From: Chloroflexota bacterium
GTDB lineage: Bacteria > Chloroflexota > Anaerolineae > B4-G1
NCBI GenBank assembly: GCA_024232355.1
Contig: JAAEPW010001366.1
Span: forward strand, 1 to 44,112
Direction of reading: 5' to 3'
Length of the DNA: 44,112 nucleotides
The notes under the pieces were generated by a model, which saw nothing but the letters and a program-made list of their open reading frames with translations, did not search any database and was not told the origin of the DNA. Position numbers and translations under genes: made by a program. Below are positions 18,633 through 30,449 of this stretch, piece by piece. Position 1 is the first letter of the stretch; each line of letters begins with the position of its first letter.

Positions 18633-21600
18633 TCAAAGAGGCCGGCACTTTTGCAGAGCCTTTACCAGTTCTTCCACCCGAATTGGTTTGCTAACATAGT
18701 CGTTCATCCCTGCTGTCAGACATTTCTCACGATCCTCTTTCATCGCATTGGCCGTCATAGCGATGATACGCGGGCGTTGTTGGGGCGACCACTCTTGGCA
18801 TATCGCCTGTGTGGCCTCTAAACCGTCCATCTCGGGCATCTGCACATCCATCAGCACCACATCATAGGTTTGTCGCCGCAACGCGTCTAGCGTTTCCAGA
18901 CCATTCGCCGCCATATCTGCCCGGTAACCCATCCGCTCCAACAAGTGCAACGCCAGCTTTTGATTGATCACGTTATCCTCCGCCAATAGAATGCGCAGAG
19001 GCAAACGCTTCCCCATCTCTGGGTCAAACTGTGATTTGACCGTCACGTCGCGCTGCCGCTCCCGTTGATCCTCTGCGGTAAAGATCTCTACCAACATGTC
19101 GTACAACTGTGAGGCTTTGACAGGCTTGACCAGGTAAGGGATGGAATCGACTTGCACGCCCCCTGTTGTACCAGCCTCCAACTTTCCCAGTGAACTCAAC
19201 ATCACGATGGGCAATGGTTGGGCATCGCGCTCCTTGCCCACACCGCTCTCGTAACGCCGTATCTCGGCCGCCAGCATGATCCCGTCCATATCCGGCATTT
19301 GCACATCCAAGATGGCCACGTCAAAAGAATCGCCCCGACGGACCCACTCTAGCGCCTCGACGGGCAAGGCTGTATCTCTGGGCAGCATCCCCCACGACTG
19401 GGTCTGCAATTCGAGGATGCGCCGGTTGGTGGCATTGTCATCCACGATCAACACCCGTATACCTTGCAGGTCTGGCTGGACATCTTGCAAGTAGGCAGGA
19501 GTCGGGACGGACGCCGCATGCGCCTGGATAGTGAAATGGAATATGCTGCCCACGCCCACTTGGCTTTCCACCCACATCGTGCCGCCCATAAGTTCACTCA
19601 ACCGCTTGCTGATTGCCAGTCCCAATCCGGTGCCGCCGTATTTGCGAGTCGTCGAGGCATCTATTTGGGTAAAGGACTGGAACAGACGGTCCATTCGATC
19701 TGGAGAAATTCCGATACCGGTGTCTTGCACAGAAAAGTGCAGCTTGTATACGTCACTTGCCGCTTGCTCGCTTGCCACTCTTACCACCACCTCACCTTGC
19801 TCGGTAAACTTGAGGGCATTGTTGAGCAAGTTGATCAGAATCTGACGCAGACGGGTCACATCCCCCGAGATGGCAGCGGGAGCCTTGTCACCTACCTGGT
19901 AAGCAATTTCCAGCCCCTTTTCCACCGCTTTAGTGGTCAGCAGATCAAAAGCACTCTCCACACAATCACGCAGGTCAAAGGGTTGATTTTCCAATTCCAT
20001 CCGTCCGGCCTCAATTTTGGAAAAATCGAGAATGTCGTTAATGATGGTCAGCAAGGCATCACCACTCTGCCGGATGGTATCGGTGAATTCGCGCTGTTCT
20101 GGAGTGAGCTGGGTGTCCAGCAACAGACTGGTCATACCGATGACGCCGTTCATCGGGGTGCGGATTTCGTGGCTCATCGTCGCTAGGAATACGCTCTTGG
20201 CGTGCGAGGCGTCTTCGGCAGCGATGCGGGCCTCGCGCGCCTCGCGCGTGCGCTCCTCCACACGCTGCTCCAACGTCTGGTACAGGCGAGCGCTATCTAC
20301 CGCGCTGGCGATCTGGCTGCCAACCGTGAACAGCAAATCCTCGCTATCCTCTGGAATGGGGCGGTTGGTAACCGCGTTATCCACTGCCAGCAAGCCCACG
20401 GCTCGACCTTTGGTCAACAATGGCACGGCCAGGAAAGCAGACGTGCCGAGCGCATCAAGGTATCTTTGCGTGCGCTGAGAGGGACGATCTGCCGTGTTGA
20501 TGAGCACGGGTTTGGCTGAGTGGATCACCTGCGCTAGGAACGATTCTGGATCGTCCAATGGCGTCTCCATTTGCTCAATCATAGTCACCATCTCTGACGT
20601 ACCGCCAATGGCACGCCCGCTGGTCAGCAGGCGCTGCTCTTTGTCCACCAGCAACATCATTGCCCGGTCAAAATTCAGGTATGTGGTGACAGCACGCAGG
20701 CTTTGATCCAACAACTCGTCCAGATCGAGAGTAGCGCTCAACACCAGGCCGATCTCGTGCAAAGCTGTCAGTTCAGATATTTTTTGCTCAAGCGCGACGT
20801 TTGAAAGTTGCAGGTCGGCGTGGGCTTGGCGCATCGCATCGTACTGTTTGTCAGACTGCTCGCGTTGTTCCAACAACAGGCGCCTTTGACGCTCGCGCTC
20901 ATACTCGGACACTTGAAGCCGGGAGATGAACCAACTAGCGACAATGGGCAAAAGGGCGACTGACAGCACCCACTTCCAACCGGGCAGGCTCAACAGCGCA
21001 TAGATCAACAAAACAATAGAAAGACCTGCACTGATCCACACCCCCGGCCCAACTCTGGGCCTGCGAGTCTGCCACTCAAATTCCCACTCGCAACACACAC
21101 CGTCACTCAAATGACACTGATTCTCCTTGACGGTCGCTATGGCCAATCCAGAATGAACTTGAGGGATGCTGGCGAGCGAGCCCGAAATAAACCTGCAACT
21201 CAGATAAAGAAAGGCCGGATGGAGCGCTGGGGGCAATAACTCTAGATCACGTGCACCGTGCCACTGAATGATGGCCGAGTTCGAGGTCACACGGATGACG
21301 CGCCAATCGGTGGAGGCATATTTTGCCGCAAAGCGGGGCAATATGTTATAGACTTGGCTCAACGAAAGTGGGCGCGCCAGGGTCGCCAGCATAGAAGGCA
21401 CACTCATCACCCCGCAATCAAAGTGAAAGTCCGGTTCGCCGGATAATTCCCGGCAAATCTCGCTGAGAAAGGTGTTAAATTCGACAGAATAGTTATTGCC
21501 TTCGTTCAGTACGTAATCGCCACTGACATGGTATTGTGGATCGGAAATAGCGGCATTAAGCCGTTCGACCAGTTCCTCCAATGCAGCGTCCCTAGCCCGG

Positions 21601-21830
21601 GCAACTTGCGCGGTGCGCTCTGGGATGCTCATTCCGATGGGCAAACTTTGTACAGTGTGCTGCTCGACACAATCGAGCATGTACTCGACCGTGGCGCGGA
21701 TAATGGTGCCCGTGGTGCGGTTGATCGGCCGTCCATTCTCGTCCCGCCCAAAGGGACGCCCTTCCATACATGCGGGAAGCGGGGGGAGATCGGTTATTTC
21801 AAAGTTGGAAACAACAAACCGAGTACTCAT
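18633..21830 (-). CDS. Hybrid histidine kinase K3: unfamiliar N-terminal domain, TM hairpin, GAF, HisKA-HATPase, two receivers (1065 aa)
   Basis: Residues 1-255 form a globular domain shared with K4 and K7. Landmarks are [12 protein letters not shown] (25-36), [19 protein letters not shown] (100-118), [16 protein letters not shown] (152-167), [10 protein letters not shown] (182-191), and C239-x7-C247 ending C-E-W-E-F-E-W. Two membrane helices (about 263-282 and 285-303) follow closely, so the N-domain and kinase should lie on the same, cytoplasmic, side. Then come a coiled coil (305-352), GAF (352-518), HisKA with His554, HATPase (655-770), receiver 1 (D797, D798, D842, K902) and receiver 2 (E951, D952, D995, K1048), all intact. 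ATG 21830 has GAGGT upstream. It starts 40 bp after the K4 stop and is the last gene of the tightly packed K9-K3 group. Confidence 0.92.
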   Translation of the reverse strand: MSTRFVVSNFEITDLPPLPACMEGRPFGRDENGRPINRTTGTIIRATVEYMLDCVEQHTVQSLPIGMSIPERTAQVARARDAALEELVERLNAAISDPQYHVSGDYVLNEGNNYSVEFNTFLSEICRELSGEPDFHFDCGVMSVPSMLATLARPLSLSQVYNILPRFAAKYASTDWRVIRVTSNSAIIQWHGARDLELLPPALHPAFLYLSCRFISGSLASIPQVHSGLAIATVKENQCHLSDGVCCEWEFEWQTRRPRVGPGVWISAGLSIVLLIYALLSLPGWKWVLSVALLPIVASWFISRLQVSEYERERQRRLLLEQREQSDKQYDAMRQAHADLQLSNVALEQKISELTALHEIGLVLSATLDLDELLDQSLRAVTTYLNFDRAMMLLVDKEQRLLTSGRAIGGTSEMVTMIEQMETPLDDPESFLAQVIHSAKPVLINTADRPSQRTQRYLDALGTSAFLAVPLLTKGRAVGLLAVDNAVTNRPIPEDSEDLLFTVGSQIASAVDSARLYQTLEQRVEERTREAREARIAAEDASHAKSVFLATMSHEIRTPMNGVIGMTSLLLDTQLTPEQREFTDTIRQSGDALLTIINDILDFSKIEAGRMELENQPFDLRDCVESAFDLLTTKAVEKGLEIAYQVGDKAPAAISGDVTRLRQILINLLNNALKFTEQGEVVVRVASEQAASDVYKLHFSVQDTGIGISPDRMDRLFQSFTQIDASTTRKYGGTGLGLAISKRLSELMGGTMWVESQVGVGSIFHFTIQAHAASVPTPAYLQDVQPDLQGIRVLIVDDNATNRRILELQTQSWGMLPRDTALPVEALEWVRRGDSFDVAILDVQMPDMDGIMLAAEIRRYESGVGKERDAQPLPIVMLSSLGKLEAGTTGGVQVDSIPYLVKPVKASQLYDMLVEIFTAEDQRERQRDVTVKSQFDPEMGKRLPLRILLAEDNVINQKLALHLLERMGYRADMAANGLETLDALRRQTYDVVLMDVQMPEMDGLEATQAICQEWSPQQRPRIIAMTANAMKEDREKCLTAGMNDYVSKPIRVEELVKALQKCRPL

Positions 21831-21870
21831 TGCGTTCTACCTCTTTTTTCGCTGCTATGCCACATTGTTT

Positions 21871-24800
21871 TTACGTCCCACTCGATTCAGCCAGAAAGCG
21901 ACATTTATTCAATGCGCCGACCAGTTCGTCGACCCGAACCGGCTTGCTGACATAATCATCCATCCCCGCCATCTGGCAGGCATCCCGGTCTTCTTGCATC
22001 ACGCTGGCCGTCATCGCAATGATGCGCGGCTGCTCACCCACGCTCAGTTCTTTTGATGACAAATGCCGGATGCGGCGCGTGGCCTCCAGCCCATCCATCT
22101 CTGGCATTTGCACATCCATCAGCACCACGTCATAAGGTTGCCGTTGCAAAGCATCGATCGCTTCCAGGCCGTTGCCGGCCACATCTGCCCGGTATCCCAT
22201 CCGTTCCAACATACGCAGTGCCAGCTTTTGGTTGACCGCGTTATCCTCGGCCAGCAATATGCGCAATGGCTGTCGTTTCGCCATTTCGGCGTCGAATTGT
22301 GTTTGCTCTGTTTTGTCTCGCTGCTGCGAGGATTGTACCTGTTCTCCAAAGATGTTCACCAACACATTGTATAATTGTGAGGTTTTGAGCGGCTTGAATA
22401 AAAATGCCCAAAAGTCGACCAATTCTCCTTCGATTTCCTGTTTGCGTACCGAACTGACCAGCACCAAGGGGATTTTAGATTCAGATACAGTGATCTCTTC
22501 GAGACGGCGGATCTCGGCGGCCAACATTATGCCATCCATCTCTGGCATCTGGTAATCCAACAAGACCAGATCAAAAATATCCGCAAATGATTGCTCGTCG
22601 TCCATCATTTCCAAATCACGTTTGATCCATTCCAACGCTTGGACGGGAGAATCGGTTTCTGTTGGGCTCATACCCCATGCTTGGGTGTGAAGAGTCAGAA
22701 TTCGCCGGTTGGTGGCGTTGTCGTCCACGATCAGTACCCGCCTGCCGCGCAAATCCGGTTGGATTTCGTGCAAATAAGCACGTGCTGGTGCAGGAGCGGC
22801 TTTGGCCTGAATCGTGAAATGAAATATACTGCCTGGACCTCCTTGTATTCCCCTTCTGGCATCTGGGGGAACCGGAAGAGGGCTCTCGACCCACATTGTA
22901 CCACCCATCAACTCGCTCAACCGTTTACTGATCGCCAACCCCAGCCCTGTGCCGCCATACTTGCGCGTGGTTGAGGAATCCACCTGGCTAAAGGATTTAA
23001 ACAAGCGATCCCTCCGGTCGGGCGGAATGCCTATACCCGTATCTATGACCGAAAAACGCAGCAGGCCATCGTCCATGCCTACCAATACGATTACTTCACC
23101 TTTTGCGGTGAATTTTAGTGCATTGTTGAGCAAGTTAATGAGAATCTGGCGCAAGCGGGTTACGTCGCCGACGATAGCAGAGGGAACCTGGGAATCCATT
23201 AGATAGGCCAGTTCCAATCCTTTTTGCGTTGCTTCGGGTGCCAGCAAATCAAGGGCGCTTTCCACGCAATCGCGCAGGTCCAGCGGCTGATTTTCTAGCT
23301 CCATCCTGCCCGCCTCAATCTTGCTAAAGTCGAGGATATCGTTGATGATAGTCAATAGGGTATCGCCGCTGTTGCGAATGGTCTCGGTGAATTCGTACTG
23401 CTCTGAGGTGAGATTCGTGTCGAGCAGTAGACTGGTCATACCGATAACGCCATTCATCGGCGTGCGAATTTCGTGGCTCATTGTCGCCAGGAACGCGCTC
23501 TTGGCGCGAGAGGCGATCTCTGCGGCGTATTGCGCCTCTTCGGCCGCATCCTTGGCCTGGTGCAACGCTTCCTCGGCTTGCTTGCGCTCTGTAACGTCTC
23601 GCAGCACGGTGACGACCCCACTGACGTCTCCTTCTCGTTGAAGCGCACAAGCAGAGGCCCGGTACACGCGCGAGCGTGCCTGCACGTCGGCGCCAAACAC
23701 CTGGCCCACGTGGGTCATTGCGCTGCCCACCGCCATCTCCAGCTGTTCGTCCGGGAGCAGTTCGTCAAGAGTGCGTTCGGCAGTGGGCGCTGGCTGCGCG
23801 ACGATGGTATCGAACACGGGGTTGGTGAGCACTATGCGGCCATCCAGATCGGTGACTACCAATCCATCCGCCATATTCTGGAGGATGACGTCCAGTTTGC
23901 TCTTTTCCTCTTGCAGGTCGCGAGTGCGAGCCAGCACTTGCTCTTCCAGAGTTTGACTGTGCTCCTCGATACGCCGATAGAGTGAAGCATTCTGAATAGC
24001 GATGGCCGCTTGGTCGGCCAGCAACCCGAGAGCTACCAATTCGGCATCTGCAAAACTCTGTGCTTGATCAAAGACCGTGTTCATCACACCGACGACTCGG
24101 TCACCAACGCGCAACGGCAGGCCGATGATGGCACCCTCTCTTCCTTGATTTTTCCAGAACGGATCATTACCAATATCTTGCAAGATGACGCGCTCCCCAC
24201 TGTGCGCAACGGTAAAAGTCAGACCATCTGATCGGAGTTCGGCATATGGTCCATCCTGTTTACCTTCCGGTCGCATCCCGCCGCCAAAGCTCAATTGTTC
24301 GCCATCATAGAGGAAAATATCGGCCCTAGATGCGGATATTAGTTTCAGAGAGTGCTCTAGGATACCGTCCAGAATCGGCTGCAATTTGAGACTAGAGGTC
24401 ATTTGTAAGCTGGCCTGACGCAGGGCCTCGAGTTCGGCGCTGCGCTTTCGCTCGGTCTCCAAAAGCCAAGCATTCTCGATGGCGATGGCGGTCTGTTGGG
24501 ATAGGGTGAGGAGTAGATTCAAGTCAGATTCGGTGAGGGCACGAGTAGAGTACAAGTTATCAGCAGCCACAATACCGACGTTCCGGTTCTTGGTTCTCAA
24601 GGGGACAACCATGAACGATTTTGCTTGTAAAAGTGCGACCAGGTTCTTGTCTGCGCCCTCTGAAAGTTCATCGGCGTCCTTTACCAACAAAGGCTCACCC
24701 TCCAAAACTGTCCGTGCCATGATTCCCGATCCTGCCGTTAGGGGGATCTCGAGTTGTTCCACAAAGGCGATTATCTCTGAATTATTTCCTACGCCACGAC

Positions 24801-26010
24801 CATTGGTCAGTACCTGCCGCTCTTGGTCCACGAGCAGAACCATCGCACGGTCGCAGCCCAACTCTTCCGTCACGGCCTGGAGCACAATGTCCAAAAGCGA
24901 GTTCAGATCGAGAACAGACGCGATCGCCGTTCCGACCTGGTGGATGGTGGTCAGTTCAGAGACTCTGCGGTTCAGCTCGACGTTGATCATCTGAAGATCG
25001 GAATTCACCACCTGTAATTCTTCGTACTGGTCTTCACTGAACTGCCGCTGGTCCAACAATAATTTTTCCGCTTCTTTTTTCTCGTATTGGGCGATTTTTA
25101 GCTTTTGGATCAACCAACCAGCCGAGAGAGGAAGCAGCGCGTGGACAATGTGTGTCAGTGTCATACTCCCCGGAAAACGAATTCTATAATAGGTCAGAAC
25201 CGAGAGACTGAACAACCCGCCCAGCAAAAGCCAGATAGCGCCTTTGGGCGTAGGTTCCTGCCAAACAAAATCCCATTCGCAACATTCGTCTCCCCAGAGC
25301 AAGCATTTTTTCTCCTCAATGGCGGCGGACGGCCAATCAGCGTTCAGAGCAGGCGGGATGGCAGACAATACCCCTTGCACACCCAAACAATCGTTTTCGT
25401 TGCACGCGTGGAGATACAGTCCGGCTTTTTCCTTGTACTTTTCCATGACCCACATCTGTATGGTCGCCGAGTTCTTGGTGGTTTTGACCACCTTGATCTC
25501 CCAGCTATCGGTGTAGCGTCCCATAATGGGCGAGAGCAGAGTGTATATCTGCCGCAAAGAAAAGGGCCGGAACAAACGCACGGCAGAGGAACGGATGCTC
25601 TTGTAGCTGCGGTTAAAGGAGAAATTCTCGTCCCCCGAAATCAACATCGCATACTCGATCAGATACTGACGGAATTCGTACGAGTAATAATTTCCCTCGT
25701 TCATCAAGTATTCGCGGGAGACGTGGAAGCGTTTGTCGCGGATCGCCCCATTGAGCCGTTCTACCAACTCGTTCACGGCATCCTCAGCAGCTTTCTCGCC
25801 GAGCAGACGGGCTTTTTCTGCGCCGATCTTGGGCCGGGCCTCTTCTTCCACCCGCTGGCTGACGTATTCCATCATGTATTCGATGCTGCCTGCGATGACC
25901 TGTCCATTCCAGTCTTCAATGCGCTCGTTGTTTTCGTCCATCCCAAAGGGTTGGTAATCCATCAAGCCTTTTTCGATAATTCTGTGTTCTTTCGGCAAAA
26001 GTGTGTCCAT
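21871..26010 (-). CDS. Hybrid histidine kinase K4: K3-type N-domain, TM hairpin, two GAF, PAS, HisKA-HATPase, two receivers (1379 aa)
   Basis: The N-domain (1-252) matches K3 and K7: PFGMDENNERI (21-31), FHVSREYLMNEGNYYSYEF (95-113), FRPFSLRQIYTLL (147-159), and C236-x7-C244 ending C-E-W-D-F-V-W (244-250). TM hairpin helices lie at about 257-276 and 284-302. A coiled coil leads to GAF1 (350-515), GAF2 (525-680), PAS (705-810), HisKA with His846, HATPase (945-1070), receiver 1 (D1096, D1097, D1152, K1206) and receiver 2 (E1255, D1256, D1299, K1356). Motifs are intact. The HATPase loop before GSIFHF carries a Pro/Gly-rich insertion (PLPVPPDARRGIQGGP). AAGGAG precedes the ATG. It starts 15 bp after the K5 stop and is followed after 40 bp by K3, so it is very probably co-transcribed. 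Confidence 0.92.
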   Translation of the reverse strand: MDTLLPKEHRIIEKGLMDYQPFGMDENNERIEDWNGQVIAGSIEYMMEYVSQRVEEEARPKIGAEKARLLGEKAAEDAVNELVERLNGAIRDKRFHVSREYLMNEGNYYSYEFRQYLIEYAMLISGDENFSFNRSYKSIRSSAVRLFRPFSLRQIYTLLSPIMGRYTDSWEIKVVKTTKNSATIQMWVMEKYKEKAGLYLHACNENDCLGVQGVLSAIPPALNADWPSAAIEEKKCLLWGDECCEWDFVWQEPTPKGAIWLLLGGLFSLSVLTYYRIRFPGSMTLTHIVHALLPLSAGWLIQKLKIAQYEKKEAEKLLLDQRQFSEDQYEELQVVNSDLQMINVELNRRVSELTTIHQVGTAIASVLDLNSLLDIVLQAVTEELGCDRAMVLLVDQERQVLTNGRGVGNNSEIIAFVEQLEIPLTAGSGIMARTVLEGEPLLVKDADELSEGADKNLVALLQAKSFMVVPLRTKNRNVGIVAADNLYSTRALTESDLNLLLTLSQQTAIAIENAWLLETERKRSAELEALRQASLQMTSSLKLQPILDGILEHSLKLISASRADIFLYDGEQLSFGGGMRPEGKQDGPYAELRSDGLTFTVAHSGERVILQDIGNDPFWKNQGREGAIIGLPLRVGDRVVGVMNTVFDQAQSFADAELVALGLLADQAAIAIQNASLYRRIEEHSQTLEEQVLARTRDLQEEKSKLDVILQNMADGLVVTDLDGRIVLTNPVFDTIVAQPAPTAERTLDELLPDEQLEMAVGSAMTHVGQVFGADVQARSRVYRASACALQREGDVSGVVTVLRDVTERKQAEEALHQAKDAAEEAQYAAEIASRAKSAFLATMSHEIRTPMNGVIGMTSLLLDTNLTSEQYEFTETIRNSGDTLLTIINDILDFSKIEAGRMELENQPLDLRDCVESALDLLAPEATQKGLELAYLMDSQVPSAIVGDVTRLRQILINLLNNALKFTAKGEVIVLVGMDDGLLRFSVIDTGIGIPPDRRDRLFKSFSQVDSSTTRKYGGTGLGLAISKRLSELMGGTMWVESPLPVPPDARRGIQGGPGSIFHFTIQAKAAPAPARAYLHEIQPDLRGRRVLIVDDNATNRRILTLHTQAWGMSPTETDSPVQALEWIKRDLEMMDDEQSFADIFDLVLLDYQMPEMDGIMLAAEIRRLEEITVSESKIPLVLVSSVRKQEIEGELVDFWAFLFKPLKTSQLYNVLVNIFGEQVQSSQQRDKTEQTQFDAEMAKRQPLRILLAEDNAVNQKLALRMLERMGYRADVAGNGLEAIDALQRQPYDVVLMDVQMPEMDGLEATRRIRHLSSKELSVGEQPRIIAMTASVMQEDRDACQMAGMDDYVSKPVRVDELVGALNKCRFLAESSGT

Positions 26011-26025
26011 TCGCCTATCTCCTTC

Positions 26026-29000
26026 TTACTCGGAACTTTGTAAAGCGTTGACCAATTCTTCCACTCGGATCGGCTTGCTGACGTAATCGTCCATCCCCGC
26101 TGCCAGGCATTGCTCTCGATCCTCTTTCATCGCGTTGGCCGTCATCGCGACGATGCGCGGCTGCTTGCCCGTACCCAACTCTTTTGGCGCTAACTGCCGG
26201 ATGCGGCGCGTGGCCTCCAAACCGTCCATCTCTGGCATCTGCACGTCCATCAGGATCATGTCGTACGGTTGACGCTGTACGGCCTGGACCGCTTCCAATC
26301 CGTTGCCCGCCACATCGGCTCGATACCCCATCCGCTCCAAGAGGCGCAGGGCCAACTTTTGGTTGATCGCATTATCTTCGGCCAACAATATGCGCAGAGG
26401 AAACCGTTGGCCCATTTCTAAATCGAACTGCTGGCGTCGCTCTTGCAGTTCGTCCGCTTGGGCTCGTTTTTTTGCCTGTTCTTTTTCTGCCAAGATGTTC
26501 ATCAACACGTTGTATAATTGCGATGCCTTGATCGGCTTGAGCAAAAAGGCCGAGAATCCGATCGGTTCCCCCTCAATTTCCCGTTGCCGAAATGAACTTA
26601 GCATCACCAGAGGGATGTCGGGGGCTTGATGGTTATTTATCAGATTTTTGATCTCGGCGGCCAACACCAAGCCGTCCATCTCTGGCATCTGATAGTCCAG
26701 CAACGCCAGATCAAAATATTCAGCCTGCGACCGTGAGCGATTGTCCATATCTTTCAAACTCTGTCTGATCCACTCTAGCGCTTGGGTGGGGAAAGCAGTT
26801 TCCACCGGCTGCATTCCCCATCTTTGGGTTTGAAGCATCAGGATGCGCCGGTTAGTCGCGTTGTCGTCCACGATCAGCACCCGCTTGCCGTGCAAATCTG
26901 GTTGCGCTTTATTCAGATACGCGCGTGCCGGTGTCGGGGCAGCCTTGGCTCGAACCGTAAAGTGAAAAATACTGCCAGGCCCTCCTTGTGATTCCTCTCT
27001 GGCACCTGGCGGAATGGGAAGCGGGCTTTGCACCCACATCGTGCCGTTCATCAATTCGCTCAAACGTTTGCTGATCACCAAGCCCAATCCCGTGCCGCCG
27101 TACCGGCGCGTCGTCGAAGAATCCACCTGGCTAAAAGATTGGAACAGACGATCCATCCGGTTAGATGGAACGCCGATGCCGGTGTCTATCACTGAGAAAT
27201 GTAAATCGTATTCCGCGTCTCCTGTTTCGTTCTCCGGACATTGACGCGACACAGAACACGCAACATTGACCACGACTTCGCCTTCCTCGGTGAACTTTAT
27301 CGCATTGTTAAGCAAGTTGATCAGCACCTGGCGCAGACGGGTCATATCGCCAACGATGGCGGCAGGAACCTCCGCGTTTATCTGACAAGCCATCTCCAGG
27401 CCCTTGTCCGTTGCCTTGACCACCAGCAAATCAAGGGCACTTTCGATACATTCACGCAAGTCAAAGGGCTGGTTTTCCAATTCCATCTTGCCTGCCTCGA
27501 TCTTGGAAAAATCGAGCACGTCGTTAATCACGGTCAACAGGGCATCGCCGCTGAGGCGGATGGTCTCGGTGAATTCTTGTTGCTCGGAGGTCAAGTCAGT
27601 GTCGAGCAACAAGCTGGTCATCCCAATGACGGCGTTCATTGGCGTGCGAATTTCGTGGCTCATCGTTGCCAGGAACGCGCTCTTGGCGCGACTGGCTTCT
27701 TCTGCTGCTTCTTTAGCCTGTTCCATTTCCTCGAAAAGGTGAGCGTTCTTGATAGCGATGACGGCTTGCTGTGAGATGTCGATCAGAAAGTTGAGGTCTT
27801 GCTGAGTAAACATACCACTTTCAGTGCGGGACCGATACAGTGACATCGTGCCAATAACCGAATTTTGCAGCAGCAAGGGGGCGATCATCATGGCGATCGA
27901 CTCATGTTCGAGAGTTGGCGTATCGGGAACGTGCAACCAACGGGAATCATTGGCCGGTCCCTGAATAATTTCCGCCACGCCGCTCTGTGCGACGGAGCCC
28001 GTAATGCCTTGTCCTAATGGTACTGAGAAAGCGGACAACTGATCCGCATGTTGGCCCAAGGCGACAGCGACTTGGAGGATTTGTCCATCTGGCTGCAACA
28101 GATACACTACTATGTCGCTGGACTGGAGCAAATCCTTGGTGCGCGTGGCAATGCGCTCTAGCACCGTGGACAGGTCGAGGGTGGCTGAGATTTCACGGCC
28201 TACCTCGGCCAGCGTGGCCATCTCGTCTGCCCGGCGGCGAGTTTCCTGGTAGAGCCGAGCGCTTTCGATGGCAATGGTGGCCTGTCGCGCCAGACTGACC
28301 AGGAAATCGAGGTCCGTCTGGGTGAACACGCCTTCAGCACGTGGCCGCCACAACGTCATCATGCCGATCACTTGTCCTTGCGAGAGCAGCGGCGCGCACA
28401 TCATCGCCTCTTGCTCTTCTTCCGCCTCTGTTGGCGTGCCGTCAATATGTTGTGCGCGAGAATCTTGTTCAGGATAGTTGATCATTTCCGCTACACCACT
28501 CTGGGCAATGCTGCCCGTAATGCCTACTCCCAACACTGTGGGGGTAGCTTTGATCTCTTTGCTGTACATGCCCAAGGCGACGACCGCTTGCAAGGTTTGC
28601 CCATCTGGCTCTCGCAGGTACAGGGCAATGTCTCGCACTTGGAGCAGGTCTTTGGCGTGCGCGGCGACGCGCTCCAGCACAGGTTCCAGGTCGTGGGCGT
28701 CCGCAATGTCGTGGGCAACCTCGGCCAGTGCTGCCATCTCGTTGGTTCGATGCCGAGACTCTTGATAGAGTTGTGCGTTCTTGATCGCTGCCCCCACGTT
28801 CGCGGCAATGGTGCTTAACAAGCGCGAGTCGGCCTCATCAAAGCGATTCTCCTTCTCCGTGCTTTGCACGCTGATCACGCCGATGATCTCGTCACCAACG
28901 GTGATCGGCACCCCCAGGTAAGATTTGGCCGGTGTGCCCAAGTGTTCGTCACTAAGCTCATCGTGACGTTGTTCAAAGTCCTGATTGATCAACAGTGGCT

Positions 29001-30384
29001 GGCCCGATTCGATGATTCTGGATGTAATGCCCTGACCAAATGCTATGACATCTCCATCTACGCGTTGCCCACCGTCCAGATCGTAGGGAAAGCGGATCAT
29101 GCTGGTCTTTGGATCGTATAATGCTACATAAATAGTTTGCGCGCCAAAGATCTGGCGCATCTGTTCCCCCACCAGCTCAATCAATGCCTCAATGTCCAAC
29201 TGCGAGGCCAATGCTTTTCCAATGCGATTGACAGTAGCCAACTCTGACGCTCGCTGGCGAGACTCTTGGAGCGAACGGTTGGCCTCCTGGAATAGCCGTG
29301 CGTTCTCGATGGCTACACCCAGGCTGGCAGCCAGGGTGGTCAACAAACGTATGTCAGAGTCGGTGAACAAGTTTTCCTGTTCCTCGTCTTGCACGCTGAT
29401 CACGCCGGTTACAACGTCGCCAACGATGATGGGCACGCCCAGATAAGACCGAGTCGGCGTGCCCTGCACCACCGCACCACTATCCAGGGCCTCTTGCGCG
29501 GTTCCAAACACCAGCGGCTGGCGCGATTGGATGACGACGGACGTCAGTCCCTGGCCGAGTTCAATCGGGTCCATATAAATCCGTTGACCACCATCCACAA
29601 AATAGGGAAACCGGATCAGGTTGGTCTGCGCATCATACAATGCAATGTAGAGGACTTGTGCGGCAAAGGTTTCGCTGATCTTGTCGCCTACCAGGTCCAC
29701 CACGATCTGAAAATCCAATTGTTGGGACAGCGCTTGCCCTACGCTATTGACCATATCCAGTTCGGCCAGTCGCTGATGAGTGTCCTCCAACAAGCGCACA
29801 CGCTCAAGAGCAAACGCAATATGCTGGGAAACAAAGATGAGTAGATCTTTATCTCTGTCGCTGTAGCGCTGCGTGTAGCTTTGTACGGATAGGACACCAA
29901 AGGTTGTTTGATCTCGCTTGAGCGGGATGAAAATCACGCTCTCTGGGATGGCGCCGGTGATCCGTCCTCCGCCCTGCGCCACTATTACTAGTGCCTCTTC
30001 ACGCGACAGCAACATGGGTTGGCCGGTACGAATAACCTGCCCGGTGAATCCGCCGCCGTCCGATAACTTGCGGGATTGCGCCAACTCGTCTGGTGTGATT
30101 TCATCATACTGGTAGGGAAAGCTCACAATATCTGTCGTTTCGTCGTACAGGGCGATAAAAAAGACCTGGGTTTGCAACAACTCGCCCACGATGCGGTGCA
30201 TGGTGGCATAGACCTCTGCGATCTCGGCGGTATCGCTGGCAGCGCTGGCAATGCGATAGAGGGCGGCTTGCACTTTTTCCGCTTGCGAGCGTTCGGTCTC
30301 TGTGGCCTCCAGTTCAGTAACTCGTTGGCGCAGCGTAATCAATTCCTCGACAAGCTGTTGTTTGGTTTTGATTTCGTCACTCAT
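26026..30384 (-). CDS. Soluble hybrid histidine kinase K5: five GAF domains, HisKA-HATPase, two receivers (1452 aa)
   Basis: No membrane helix is visible, so this is a cytoplasmic sensor. A short coiled coil (5-35) is followed by five consecutive GAF domains at about 35-200, 205-365, 375-540, 545-712 and 720-885. GAF2 and GAF3 resemble each other (ALYD...IRFPY...DGGQR in both), as do GAF4 and GAF5 (ITGS[IV]AQSGVAE in both), indicating pairwise internal duplication. Then come HisKA with His910, HATPase (1005-1145), receiver 1 (D1173, D1174, D1230, K1283) and receiver 2 (E1336, D1337, D1380, K1437). The frame is open to 30468, but ATG 30384 has CAGGAG close upstream and begins [15 protein letters not shown], so it is chosen. 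That leaves a 65-bp gap after K6. No cysteine motif typical of bilin-binding GAF domains is seen, so ligands are unknown. Confidence 0.92.
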   Translation of the reverse strand: MSDEIKTKQQLVEELITLRQRVTELEATETERSQAEKVQAALYRIASAASDTAEIAEVYATMHRIVGELLQTQVFFIALYDETTDIVSFPYQYDEITPDELAQSRKLSDGGGFTGQVIRTGQPMLLSREEALVIVAQGGGRITGAIPESVIFIPLKRDQTTFGVLSVQSYTQRYSDRDKDLLIFVSQHIAFALERVRLLEDTHQRLAELDMVNSVGQALSQQLDFQIVVDLVGDKISETFAAQVLYIALYDAQTNLIRFPYFVDGGQRIYMDPIELGQGLTSVVIQSRQPLVFGTAQEALDSGAVVQGTPTRSYLGVPIIVGDVVTGVISVQDEEQENLFTDSDIRLLTTLAASLGVAIENARLFQEANRSLQESRQRASELATVNRIGKALASQLDIEALIELVGEQMRQIFGAQTIYVALYDPKTSMIRFPYDLDGGQRVDGDVIAFGQGITSRIIESGQPLLINQDFEQRHDELSDEHLGTPAKSYLGVPITVGDEIIGVISVQSTEKENRFDEADSRLLSTIAANVGAAIKNAQLYQESRHRTNEMAALAEVAHDIADAHDLEPVLERVAAHAKDLLQVRDIALYLREPDGQTLQAVVALGMYSKEIKATPTVLGVGITGSIAQSGVAEMINYPEQDSRAQHIDGTPTEAEEEQEAMMCAPLLSQGQVIGMMTLWRPRAEGVFTQTDLDFLVSLARQATIAIESARLYQETRRRADEMATLAEVGREISATLDLSTVLERIATRTKDLLQSSDIVVYLLQPDGQILQVAVALGQHADQLSAFSVPLGQGITGSVAQSGVAEIIQGPANDSRWLHVPDTPTLEHESIAMMIAPLLLQNSVIGTMSLYRSRTESGMFTQQDLNFLIDISQQAVIAIKNAHLFEEMEQAKEAAEEASRAKSAFLATMSHEIRTPMNAVIGMTSLLLDTDLTSEQQEFTETIRLSGDALLTVINDVLDFSKIEAGKMELENQPFDLRECIESALDLLVVKATDKGLEMACQINAEVPAAIVGDMTRLRQVLINLLNNAIKFTEEGEVVVNVACSVSRQCPENETGDAEYDLHFSVIDTGIGVPSNRMDRLFQSFSQVDSSTTRRYGGTGLGLVISKRLSELMNGTMWVQSPLPIPPGAREESQGGPGSIFHFTVRAKAAPTPARAYLNKAQPDLHGKRVLIVDDNATNRRILMLQTQRWGMQPVETAFPTQALEWIRQSLKDMDNRSRSQAEYFDLALLDYQMPEMDGLVLAAEIKNLINNHQAPDIPLVMLSSFRQREIEGEPIGFSAFLLKPIKASQLYNVLMNILAEKEQAKKRAQADELQERRQQFDLEMGQRFPLRILLAEDNAINQKLALRLLERMGYRADVAGNGLEAVQAVQRQPYDMILMDVQMPEMDGLEATRRIRQLAPKELGTGKQPRIVAMTANAMKEDREQCLAAGMDDYVSKPIRVEELVNALQSSE

Positions 30385-30449
30385 ATTGGTCTCCTGTCTC
30401 ATACCCATCAGAAAATTGTCTCTTTTGCGCCCTAGCACTCTACCCGCAT

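Noticed and set aside
25105..26043. 312-codon plus-strand open frame opposite the K4 N-terminus
   Set aside because: The complementary strand encodes the conserved N-terminal domain shared with K3 and K7; the plus frame has no supporting signal.
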